In this document: piece by piece, positions 54,122 to 64,000 of the stretch
Numbering within the stretch: the stretch's first letter is position 1
Layout of the letters: each line of letters opens with the position of its first letter
Assembly (NCBI GenBank): GCA_963969495.1
Contig: OZ018323.1
Span: forward strand, 76,036,920 to 76,100,919
Direction: 5' to 3'
Length of the DNA: 64,000 bases
From: Ceratothoa steindachneri
Lineage: Eukaryota; Arthropoda; Malacostraca; Isopoda; Cymothoidae
Notes under the pieces: generated by a model
Told to the model about the DNA's origin: nothing
The model's database searches: none
Seen by the model: the letters and a program-made list of their open reading frames with translations, nothing else
Made by a program: the position numbers and the translations under genes

Positions 54122-55165
54122 TACAGGGTGACCCCCCTAAAACGGGCCGCAACTTTCGATAAGCATCATTTCTTAATTTTCTGTAGGATTGAATTAAGCT
54201 TTGGTGATAACTAGTTTATTGTGTTAAAAAACATCATATCAAAACATGAGAGTCTTTGGAATTTTCTTCTTTATTCTAGAGCATGTGTTCAAGATGAGCT
54301 GCATTTAGCTCTGTGCATTTATTGAGGCGCAGCACAAAGTTGTCCATGACGTCCTTACAAACCGACTGACTAATGGCCCTGATCTCCTCACTGATAGCTT
54401 CCTTGAGTTCTGTGATGGTGCTGGGTCTCCCTGTGTACACTCTATTTTTAAGGTAGCCCCAGAGAAAGAAATCTGGGAGGTCTAAGGTCTGGCTGTGGGG
54501 TGCCCACTCAATATCAGCCTTGAGAGTGATCACACGGCCACCAAAGTTCTCTTTCAGCCGATCTCAGGACCGGTTTGAGGTGTGAGAGCTTGCTCCATCT
54601 TTCTGGAACCAGAACTTCCCCATAAGCAACGCGAACAGAGTTTGCAGCTCCCTCTTGAAGAGTTTAAAGACCTCAACATACCGCTCCTTGGTGACTGTCA
54701 CTGTCGCACCAGATTCCTCGAAGAAGAATGGTCCGATGATGCTTCTGGCTGAGATTGCAGTCCATACCATGCACTTAGGGGAGTGTAGGGGCTTGGTGGC
54801 TACCTCATTTAGTCTGGTTATTCCCATAAAACATTTTTTTTCGAGTTAACCTTTCCTTCAAGATGGAATTGAGCTTTATCTGAGGTCTAAAGGAGATTAA
54901 GAAAAGTTGGGGTTTCCTCAATCTTCTCCAGTATCTTGACTGCCATAGCCTTTCGCTGCTCCTTTTTTAAGGCTGTAAGGGTCTGCTTCGTCTGTATTCT
55001 CAATGTGTAGGCCTTTACATCAATTACTAACACTCTCCTGCAAGTCCTACGGGATATACCGAGGGACTGACTTCGCTTGCGCACAGAGCGTTTTGGACTC
55101 TGCTGAACTGACTCTATCACGCTCTCGACCAGCTCAGCTGGGACAGAGGCTCTCCACTGTCCCAT
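54122..55165 (-). pseudogene. second DD41D-type transposase, truncated element
   Basis: Minus strand. The frame 54887-55165 starts MGQWRASVPAELVESVIESV and contains a helix-turn-helix (SVRKRSQSLGISRRTCRRVL). After a stop, TSDKAQFHLEGKVNS (near 54870) carries the first Asp. The frame 54564-54827 holds CMVWTAISA and FWFQKDGASSH with the second Asp, and 54276-54533 holds LDLPDFFLWGYLKNRVYTG with the third. Counting codons gives 41 residues between the last two, including one stop. The low-coordinate end TACAGGGTGACCCCCC looks like a mariner-type terminus; no matching inverse was found upstream. Confidence 0.82.
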
Positions 55166-56384
55166 ATTTCTCGAAGTTTTCTACCTAGTCCTGAATTCTT
55201 CTCTTTGGGGGGGGGGGCTTTTTCACATTCGAACTGATGCACGAAAGTGTCCTGCACTTTCTTAAACGAGCCTGTCTTGTAGTAATGTTTGACGTACTAT
55301 ATTCTTTGCTGGAGCTCCCATTGAGATCTAGTTGTGTTCACAGGCGTTGCTTCTGCCATGTCGTGCAAAGTAAGGGTGATTAGTGAATGAATGAAGGATA
55401 AGAGGATGCCTCCACCTCGCTTCAGTTTCATAAGATTTTCCTACCTTCATGCTCGCAATCTATTATTAAGCCAGTCATGCAAAGGAACACACAATCTAAC
55501 ACAAATAGCACTCACATACAATCCAACATGCCAATTCCTCATATATATACAAAGAACAAAACCTTTCCTAATGAACTTATGAGCAAACACAAAAAAAATA
55601 CATTTGAAAAATCACATTGAAATCTACATGATAATTAGTTTGACAATCTGTGTTCATGGTTTTAACTAAATTTTTATATTAAATTCCATTACTTTGTCAC
55701 ACAAATAAGATACATCAATCTTTTTAAGAAACCGGGGCGCATTTTGAGGAATCAATTAATATCTAATGTTTGTATCCTCATTATTATTATTACTACATTT
55801 TATATGGCACAATTATTATTGTTTTATGCATTTTTACATCCTTGTTGGTTACTATTTTGTTCATGTTATCATTTGCATTATATAGCAATCATTTAATTAT
55901 TATTTTTTACTCCATTGGTGGATTATTTAATTTATATATTAAATTTGGAACTTTGATGTACATTCAGGTTATATCACAACTAGAAATAATATGGTATATG
56001 TATTATTTGTCATCATCTGTACATAGCGTATTAATTTTATGTATCGATCATCATCGAGATTGGTTTTAAAGATAATAGTGATTGGCAATTGTGACTTATG
56101 ATTCCATCCATTCCACAAATATAAAGCTACAATTATATCTCTCTCCACACTTTTCTTCACATTATATTTCCCCTAATCAGAAGGCGAGGTGTTTGTATCA
56201 ATCATGTGTTCCTCTTGTCTAATTTGATGAGTGGTACTCTCTGGCATTATTTGACATTCTCTGACACTTAAATTTCCGGTAGCGCTATGCTTACGCAATC
56301 GCCGGAACTTCTCGCCTCCAGAGAAGACATCTGAGACAGATACTACCTGAAAAGCGAGCCATAAATATTTTCTAGAGATGAAAC
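55166..56384. other. AT-rich DNA, no recognised feature
   Basis: Contains a poly-G run near 55207 and a hydrophobic frame at 55770-56069 that looks composition-driven. Nothing else recognised. Confidence 0.4.
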
Positions 56385-56948
56385 ATAAAGGGACACAACG
56401 GAATATTCTTAATCGACCTTTGGCACGCACTAAACGACAAACATTCGACGGAAATGTTCCCACAAACAGCATCTTTTATCGCGACCTCAATAAACACCGC
56501 CCATAAATTCATCGGAGATTTTAACTCCGCCTCCTGATTTTGACTTATAAAAACAAGAGCTTAGTTCTTTTAAACTATACTTGTTGATATTCCTTCAGTA
56601 ACGCCTGTTCATCATTCCAGTGGCTGACTATACTCGCGTGTACTCATTAAAGTATCGACCGATTTCCAACAGATTTCCTATTCAGGCTCCTGCACAACTT
56701 ACATCCAGATTCAATTCATTAATGTAGCTTGATTGAAATTCTAGATTCATAAACTTGTGAAATCGTCAGGCCGATACTGTAATTTATTTATAAAGTGATC
56801 ATATTTTATTAGTGTTATGGACGTGTTGTTGCAAAGATTCAGTTTAACTCTACCTGTGTGGAAAATCGGGAAAAGTGGAAGGGAGATACTGTCATAAAAG
56901 TTAAGGGAACTCAGTTCACTCCTTCAAAGCAGTAGCGTAGCCTTCTCC

Positions 56949-56950
<2 letters not shown>
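56385..56950 (+). mobile_element. LTR/leader region of retroelement D, copy 2
   Basis: Homologous to 47800-48425 in the same orientation, including the TATA-like TTATAAAAACAAGAG (near 56547) and CAACAGATTTCCTATTCAGGC. It ends in the leader just before where gag would start and is cut there by the (TA)n array that precedes the Penelope-like element. Confidence 0.65.

Positions 56951-56951
<1 letters not shown>

Positions 56952-57018
<67 letters not shown>
56952..57018. repeat. (TA)n microsatellite left of Penelope-like element
   Basis: About 67 bases of TA ending exactly where the inverted Penelope pseudo-LTR begins. Confidence 0.97.
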
Positions 57019-57022
<4 letters not shown>

Positions 57023-57555
57023 AAAATTAATGCAATATCGCAAGAAAAGATGAGGAATTAAACCACATTCTCCCAAGACAATTTAATTCAGAACAGTTTC
57101 GGTGTATCTTACACCCTTTTTCAACTGACACTGGATAGAAAATATAGGAAAAAAATGCATACAAGCATAACAGGTCGTGAAATATCCCCTCTTTTATCCC
57201 CAATCCCCTACTTGTGGCTAATCTGGGAGGGGGGCGGGTTAGGCCTAAACATATTAAAGGGCTGACATTTTACTATTTTATTTATTTGCTTTCTTATTAC
57301 AGGATTAAAAGAAAATTGACCCTCAGATAGATCTTAATTAGGAACTGACGATATCAAGCTCGATTCTACGATTCTTCTCTTAACATAGTTAGCCGATTTA
57401 AATACCATTTTACTTCCATTGAAATCGATCGTATGATTCTTGTCTCTAACGTGGCAAAATATTCCACTGCTTTCGCTGACCACTCTAATATCTCTTTTAT
57501 GTTCATACAATCTCTTGTCTAGATTTCTCCCCGTTTCCCCTATATAAACTTTATC
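57019..57555 (-). mobile_element. inverted Penelope pseudo-LTR with partial endonuclease sequence
   Basis: This is the reverse complement of roughly 59905-60410 plus the extra terminal sequence: pseudo-LTR (57019-57300) followed by an inverted stretch of the GIY-YIG coding end (57305-57555). Together with the direct pseudo-LTR at 57556-57842 it makes a large hairpin with arms of about 285 bases. An inverted partial copy upstream of the main body is a regular feature of Penelope-like elements and results from their mode of integration. Confidence 0.9.
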
Positions 57556-57842
57556 CTGTAATAAGAAATCAAATAAATAAAATAGTAAAATGTCAGCCCT
57601 TCAATATGTTTAGGCCTCACCCCCCTCCCCCCAGATTAGCCACAAGTAGGGGATTGGGGATAAAAGAGGGGATATTTCACGACCTGTTATGCTTGTATGC
57701 ATTTTTTTTCTTATATTTTCTATCCAGTGTCAGTTGAAAAAGAGTGTGAGATACACCGAAACTGTTCTGAATTAAATTGTCTTCGGAGAATATGGTTTAA
57801 TTCCTCATTTTTTCTTGCGATATTGCATTAATTTTCATCATG
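57556..57842 (+). mobile_element. left pseudo-LTR of Penelope-like element
   Basis: Direct repeat of 60150-60410 (CTGTAATAAGAAA...GGTTTAATTCCTCA), extended by about 35 bases (TTTTTCTTGCGATATTGCAT...) that the right copy lacks. It holds the hairpin motif near 57730-57775 and runs into the ATG of the first open frame at 57840. Confidence 0.92.
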
Positions 57843-60125
57843 AATACCACGAGAAGAGACAACCAACTCAGGAATCTTTTCCATCTCCATCCTGAGCATA
57901 TTCCTCTGTTTAGGGAATATGAGAGAAACTTATTGCGTACTAAGAAGACCAAACTTCAATGGGACTTTTTAAATAACTGCTTGCAAGAAAAAATCGTTCC
58001 GACTACCCTACTTACAACATCTTTAAGAAAGTCCAGTGATGTTCCGTTTAACATTATACACAGTTGTATATTAAAAGAACGTGTAGAAAACGCCAAGCGA
58101 GAAGTGAACACTTTCCTATTCAAAGTGAGACGGTCAAGAAGAAATCTGTTTGATAAGTGCGGTGAATTTTTAGGGGATCATGCAGTTTCTGTGATTGAAT
58201 CAAGTGTTTAGGATAAAATCCTTCATCATAGCAATTATTTGAAGTGGAAACTTAACTGAATTTTCATGAACAGTCTTTGGATTAAAGGTTCATACCCAAT
58301 TAAAAATATTCTGAATTTATCATCTCATGTACTGACTGATGATGAAAAATTTGCGTTAGGATACCGTTTAAGCTTTTCAATTAAGTCATGCGATGAGTTC
58401 TCACTAGACCATTTAGTATCCATAGCCAAATCCTCACATGAGCAAATAAGTGGTGAATTTCTTAGTGGCTGTATGCTTAGTGCCCTAAATTCTGAAAAGT
58501 ATGACCAAATTGGTTTTCCCAAAAGATTTCAGATTGCGTTAAATAAACTTAAATTTAATAACAACATTGTTATAACCAAATCCGATAAAACGAATCAGTT
58601 AGTCATTTTGGACAAACATAGTTATAATGATAAACTAAATGAACTTCTTAATGATGTGAACACATATGAAAAGCTACAAAGTGATCCGCTCAATAACAAA
58701 ACAAGCAATTTCAACAACAAATTGAAGAGAATACTAAAAAGCGCAGATTTAATTAAACAATTCAGGAGTACGAACCCTTCACTTCCCTATATGTATGGGC
58801 TCCCAAAGACCCACAAAGAGGGATGTCCCTTACGCCCAATCATTTCCAATATTAATTCTCCCACTTATAAGCTCTCCAAATGGCTCGCCAAGCATTTATC
58901 TCCAGCAGTTGGAAGAATCTCATCTGCACACATTATAAACACTCAAGATTTCGTTGACCGCCTCAACCACTTGCAATTACCGGATGGAAAACTTTTGAGC
59001 TTTGATGTAAACTCTTTGTTTACCAAAGTTCTGGTTGACCAAACCATGGGCGTTCTGCGGGAAATCATGCCTAGACTTAATTTGGATCTTCCCATTTCTA
59101 CGAGTAAATTTATCGATTTAGTTAAATTATGTCTCTCTGACAATGTGTTTCGAGTAAATAATGAGTTTTATAGACAAATATTTGGCCTTAGCATGGGAAA
59201 TAGTTTATCTCCGATATTGGCATGTCTCTTCATGGAATATTTTGAGACTGAACTCCTTCCCACAATTTCTCCCCCTAGCTTTATATGGTTAAGGTACATT
59301 GACGATGTATTTTCTGTATGGCCTAATGGCCATGATTTTGATACCTTTTTTAATAATTTGAATAATCTGCATGTCTCCATCAAATTTAAATATGAATGGG
59401 AATATGATAATAGATTACCCTTTTTAGATGTCCTCATTAATAAAGATCACTATGAATTAAAACTTGACGTGTATAGGAAACCAACCCACTCGAATGCCTA
59501 TATACATTATTTTTCGTTTCACGATAATACTGTTAAAAAATCGGTAATTTCTAACCTTTTCCTTAGAGCATACAAAATATGTCATTCTTCCTATTTAGAT
59601 GAAGAAATTGTCATTATCAGGACCATTTTTTCTAATTTGTATTACCCCGATTGGTTCATATCGTCTGCCCATTTTGCAGCTAGGAAAACATTATATGGTA
59701 ATAAGCCTTCCCGCACTAACGACTTCAACAAATGTATAACATTGCCATTTAATAATAAATTAAATAGTTTAAAGGACACATTTGGAAAAGCGGGTATTAA
59801 TCTAGCCTTTAAATATAAAAATTCCTTAAACCAATTGATGATTGCCAGGAAACCCAAAGAACATATTAACATAGGAGTTTATGCAATACCATGCAACGAT
59901 TGCCATAAAGTTTATATAGGGGAAACGGGGAGAAATCTAGACAAGAGATTGTACGAACACAAAAGAGATATTAGAGTGGTCAGCGAAAGCAGTGGAATAT
60001 TTTGCCATGTTAGAGACAAGAATCATACGATCGATTTCAATGGAAGTAAAATGGTATTTAAATCGGCTAAATATGTTAAGAGAAGAATCGTAGAATCGAG
60101 CTTGATATCGTCAGTTCCTAATTAA
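57840..60125 (+). pseudogene. Penelope-like RT plus GIY-YIG endonuclease, two in-frame stops
   Basis: Single-frame protein of about 761 codons interrupted only by TAG at 58209 and TGA at 58257; from the Met at 58266, 619 residues are open. The N-terminal part (57840-58211) is basic and helical. In the 619-residue frame, positions 95-120 have NIVITKSDKTNQLVILDK, then LPYMYGLPKTHK and PLRPIISNINSPTYKLSKWL. Motif A is LLSFDVNSLFT (Asp about 247), GLSMGNSLSPI follows, and motif C is RYIDDVFS (Asp-Asp 346-347), so the RT triad is intact. The C-terminal GIY-YIG nuclease has GVY (537), CNDC, YIGETGR (550) and RLYEHKRDI, with the catalytic Arg. It copies RNA at a nick that it makes. Recently active by appearance. 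Confidence 0.95.
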
Positions 60126-60149
60126 GATCTATCTGAGGGTCAATTTTCT

Positions 60150-60640
<491 letters not shown>

Positions 60641-60734
60641 AAGACACATCCTAAACAAAATGAAACAGCAGGAAACAATCTGGGAAAAGCTCGAGTTGAT
60701 CTGGCGTGAATGGCAAGCTAAAACAAAATGAAAT

Positions 60735-60940
60735 GGAACCGGAAATTGAGATATTTTGAATCTGTTCGTTTTGCATAATGTATCATCCAATTTTGGATTA
60801 TGTGAAGCTAAACATACTAATTGGAAAACTGATGAAAAATTTAAAAGAAAAGGGACTACTCTCAATTTAAATAAAATATATTCAGGACGAATAAAACTGT
60901 AAGGAACGAAAACAACATTGAGCGTGTTCGTCAGGGGGGT
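60735..60940 (+). mobile_element. fragment of the DD41D transposon
   Basis: Reverse complement of about 47285-47485: AATTGAGATATTTTGAATCTG (TIR part), CCAATTTTGGATTATGTGAAGC and ACAACATTGAGCGTGTTC are shared. It comprises the inner TIR edge and the transposase N-terminus in plus orientation; the outermost TIR and the rest are absent. Confidence 0.8.
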
Positions 60941-61047
60941 AATATAATTATTATATATTATTATAAAAAAAATTATTTTATTGTCAATTAAAGAAGAGGG
61001 AAAGCTAGGGGTGTTTAATTAGAAGAACCGTTTACTAGCTTATAGTG

Positions 61048-61942
61048 TGTCGTGATATGACATTACATTATATCAATACCATATTATATCTATGTAGGAG
61101 GGACCAATAACTTAAAGGCGAACCGACAAGGAACGGAACGCAACGAGTTTCGACGCGCGGAACAGCGAGAAAAGAGTGCAACGAGGTCAGCTAAAATTTG
61201 GGCAATGGCAAAGCTCAAGGTTGTCTAAAGAGGCATGTACAAAATATAATTTTATTCACATAAAATAAGAGAATTAATGGGCAAAATTAAATTGGTAAAC
61301 GAGGGGGGAATTGCAGAGTTATGCATCAGACTCTGAAGTTAGAAATTAATGCGTTACAGAAGGAGACTATTCAAATGGGGAGGATTAACTAAAATGGGTT
61401 GCTGAAGGAAAGAGAGGGGGTTAGCTTACGGAGGATTGCGGGTGAGACGTCACGGTAAGGTTTCACGGGTGTCTTCTGCAGGCAATAACGTGAAGGCGAG
61501 GATGGAACGAGAAGGGCTTCGACAGGAGTTGATGAGTGGAGTCGGAAAAATCGCTCGGTGGCGATCGTCAAATGGAATTACCACACTGGCTGGGTTAATT
61601 CCAAGACACAAAAGTTCAGCCGTCACTTTGCTTCGTTGTTAGCACCTGACTTGGAACTAGGGGAAACTCTGTGTCTCCCACCTGGAAGACGAGCCCTATA
61701 TATCCGAGGCTCCCCCGCAGGGGTGGTGGAAACAGCGCTACTCTCGAATGGCCTCGAATCTTCACGTCGAGGCGATTCTAACCCGCAAAAAGGTGGTCTG
61801 AGGTGGACGCAGTTCGAGGCTACCGCTTGTGGAGGGGGTAGGAGGCCTACCAATTTAAGCCTAACCAAATTCTAGAACCTTCTCCAGCGCATGGACGTCA
61901 TTTCCGTGCTTGAAAAGAAATTCCACGTGGAATTCCCCCACA
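61048..61942 (-). mobile_element. solo LTR 4 (minus orientation)
   Basis: In minus sense it starts TGTGGGGGAATTCCACGTGG and ends CATATCACGACA; length 895. Perfect 5-bp target duplication TAGTG on both sides (61043-61047 and 61943-61947). It is a close relative of solo LTR 3. Open frames in it on both strands do not correspond to element proteins. Confidence 0.93.
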
Positions 61943-62255
61943 TAGTGGTTAGCGTCCTTGCCCAGCAATCGTTGGGTCGGCAGTTCGAATCTCCGTCCGG
62001 ATTCTTTTTTAGGTTACAGTATTTACTAGGGAGGTTACCTCCGTGACTGAGCATTACGGTTCGACTGATAGGTGTAGCTTGTAGCCATGACAGGCAGTCC
62101 ATCTAAGAGAAGGAAATACTCTGATTTCGAACCCTGGAGAAGGAGAAATGGGCCTCCCCCGACTCCAACTATGGAGGCTTATGAAAACGCACCATAGTTC
62201 GTCCAACGCCGCATCGGTGAAGGCTTTAAGAAGAAGAGAAGAAGAATCATTTGAT
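61943..62255 (+). repeat. tRNA-like sequence and SINE-like tail, split by solo LTR
   Basis: TAGTGGTTAGCG resembles an RNA polymerase III A box and AGTTCGAATCTC, 44 bases later, a B box. Between them CCCAGCAATCGTTGGG could be an anticodon-arm remnant. A T6 run follows, then about 250 bases of unrelated sequence ending in GAAGAAGAGAAGAAGAA. This is the layout of a tRNA-derived SINE. The A-box side is interrupted by the LTR at 61942, its duplication TAGTG being part of the box. Alternatively it is a decayed tRNA gene. Confidence 0.45.
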
Positions 62256-63489
62256 AAAAGGACCAAATCTAGCTTGAAATCAAAAATCTATTTTAATGGT
62301 ACATTTGATTATTTTATTTAAATCTTACCTTATTTTTTGTGCAAATGCGAAGAAGTCTAAAAAATCGAAGTACTAATTTTACCAGACTTCTGTTTATGTG
62401 GACACAAAAATGAGGTTAGATTTAAGCAAAACGTATCAAATGTACCATTAAAATGTATTTATTACTTTTACCTAGCTATCCTATCGTTAGAGGTATTAAT
62501 GTATCTGCCGAAAGGACAGTACAGGCAAAACAAATTCTTTTTCGATACTCACTCAATAACCCAAAGTGCCCGAACACCTGTAACTGTCCTACCTCTATTA
62601 TACCTATCTAGATTTTCCAAATTTGTTTTCATCTATCTCGACAATAATCCCATTTTCACCAATCTTGGGTTGGTTTCTAAGCGATATTTCTCAAACTTCT
62701 GAACACAGCGACTTCCAGTCGAATCATTGCCTATGAAATGATATCTAATCGCCTTTGGCACCAAAACAAAATAATTACGTTTTTCCTATGCATACAACCC
62801 ACCTATTTACGAATGCAGACATACTCGTAGTGTGACTTGATTTTCGATCATTTTGTTTTTGTTGATGACAGCAGTTCTTGCTTATTTTTAAATTCTTCCA
62901 TTTTTTTCTTCAATTTTCAAATTACCAGTTTGTGAACCAAAGGAGGGCCTTCGTCCTCCTACCCTTTTTTCTAGGGGCTATCTATCCTCTATGGTCCCCG
63001 ATTTTTTCAATCAACTCATAGTATGCCTAACTCAAAAATAAAAATATTAGCGAAACCGAATGAACGTAGGGTGTATTCGCATGCCATGAAAATTTATTAA
63101 AATATTAAATTCTAATTAGGACATAAATCTCTATTTACACAATACATCAGGTTTAACGAAAGCACAAAATGTCATTCGGATAAGTATGCTTGCTATTGTT
63201 GTTCCACGTTGTGACCTGTATCGAATAATGACTATAGGGAATTCAAACATAACATAACATAATTTCACGGATGACAAAAGTCACAAGGGCCTATCAAAGG
63301 TCATCCGCATCTGTCAAAACCCACTCATAAAATGCATCCATAGGATTGTGGAAGAGCAGGAATCTACAATATATAATTTAAACTATCCACTGCAATGCAT
63401 CAAAAACAAAAAGTATCACCATCAAGACTCGTCAAAATCCAAATCACCCATTATATACAATAATAAAAAATTGCAGCCACAGGAATGAG
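62256..63489. other. no recognised feature
   Basis: A short inverted pair (TTTTAATGGTACATTTGAT near 62290 and its inverse near 62437-62455) brackets about 170 bases and may be a small MITE. Nothing else recognised. Confidence 0.4.
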
Positions 63490-64000
63490 TCCAGAATACC
63501 CCAGCCCCCCTCTAATCTGCGTTTGAAAATATTCAAGTTTGGACTCTCTACTGTATCAAGTGGCAAACTATCCAGTAATCTACCACTCTATTGGTGAAAA
63601 AATATTTCCTAACATCCAACCTGCACCTCTTTTTTTTAAATTTTTAAGTGGTGACCCCTAGTCCTATTACGACCTTCTAACTCAAATATCTTGCTAAAAT
63701 CCAACTTATCCATCCGATTTGAAAAGCTTAATCATATCTCCCTTCACACACCTTCTTTCAAATGAGAACATATTTAGTATTCTCAGTCTATCTTCATATT
63801 CAAGGTGCTTCAGGTACGGTATTATTTTTGTTGCCCTCCTTTGTACTGACTTCAGTAGGTTGATATCATGTTTAAAATGTGATGACCATGCTTGTATACA
63901 GTACTCTAAATGTGGCCTGACATACGAGTTGTAGAGTTTAAAGATAACTTCCTTACTCTTGTAGCTAGCATTCCTCTTAATGTATCCTAGCACCCTATTT
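63490..64000 (-). pseudogene. CR1-like LINE reverse transcriptase C-terminus (runs off window)
   Basis: Minus strand. The open frame 63706-63993 reads MLGYIKRNASYKSKEVIFKL, then YNSYVRPHLEYCIQAWSS, LLKSVQRRATKIIPYLKHL and YEDRLRILNMFSFERRCVKGDMI, the post-RT region conserved in CR1/Rex-type LINEs. After frameshifts, FELEGRNRTRGHH and SGRLLDSLPLDTVESPNLNIFKRRLE complete the usual C-terminus near 63540. The RT active site lies beyond base 64000. Confidence 0.85.

Noticed and set aside
55770..56069. Hydrophobic 99-residue protein
   Set aside because: Composition-driven frame in AT-rich DNA, overlapping an equally plausible minus frame; no domain or second copy.
61943..62005. Functional tRNA gene
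   Set aside because: The 5' acceptor strand does not pair with the 3' part, stems are imperfect and the gene is split by an LTR; a SINE head or decayed tRNA is more likely.

Overview
This is a repeat-dominated stretch of a eukaryotic, almost certainly invertebrate animal, genome assembly. The evidence is the 200-base N gap, the long (TA)n microsatellites, and metazoan mobile elements from nearly every class: Penelope-like, Ty3-type/Gmr1-like and other LTR elements, LINEs, Tc1, mariner, DD41D, hAT and foldback elements. The sequence alone does not fix the phylum; an arthropod is my weak preference. I found no host protein-coding gene, rRNA or intact tRNA. Every long open frame I can interpret is mobile-element protein, and almost all are broken.

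Layout. 1-3.1 kb: AT-rich DNA with a dispersed repeat and a compact foldback element. 3.6-5.85 kb: a decayed minus-strand LTR pol (RT, RNase H, integrase). 6-10 kb: AT-rich DNA with a split direct repeat and microsatellites. 10.17-12.35 kb: a foldback arm with a 1.65 kb G/T-rich minisatellite. 13.2-18.6 kb: a minus-strand LTR element (gag, zinc knuckles, protease-like region) interrupted by a solo LTR. 20.3-22.3 kb: an interspersed repeat, the assembly gap and a mariner fragment. 22.1-28.3 kb: a 3.08 kb near-identical tandem duplication containing a solo LTR, a TA tract and half a Tc1 element, completed in the second copy. 29.3-33.6 kb: Penelope-LTR-like repeats around a second Tc1, a foldback arm, hAT and mariner remnants, and a 75 bp tandem repeat. 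34.4-36.7 kb: a minus-strand LINE (endonuclease plus ORF1-like region). 36.7-45.3 kb: a Gmr1-like LTR retrotransposon with integrase upstream of reverse transcriptase, and a solo LTR nested in its integrase. 46.2-47.5 kb: a TIR-bounded DD41D transposon. 47.8-53.1 kb: further LTR/DIRS-like and LINE remnants. 54.1-55.2 kb: a second DD41D transposase. 57.0-60.4 kb: a nearly complete Penelope-like element with its inverted/direct pseudo-LTRs. 61.0-62.3 kb: a solo LTR inserted in a tRNA-like (SINE) sequence. 63.5-64 kb: the 3' end of a CR1-like LINE.

Three patterns tie the window together. First, one LTR family (TGTGAGGG...CGACA type ends, 5-bp target duplications) supplies one 8.6 kb element and five solo LTRs, one of them present twice through the tandem duplication. 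Second, many element ends lie directly against (TA)n tracts. Third, Penelope pseudo-LTRs and two other TA-flanked repeats share a small hairpin motif resembling a hammerhead ribozyme core. The foldback elements, whose arms contain about 120 bp subrepeats and a GGTGGTGTAGGT-type minisatellite, are the best candidate for something not described before.
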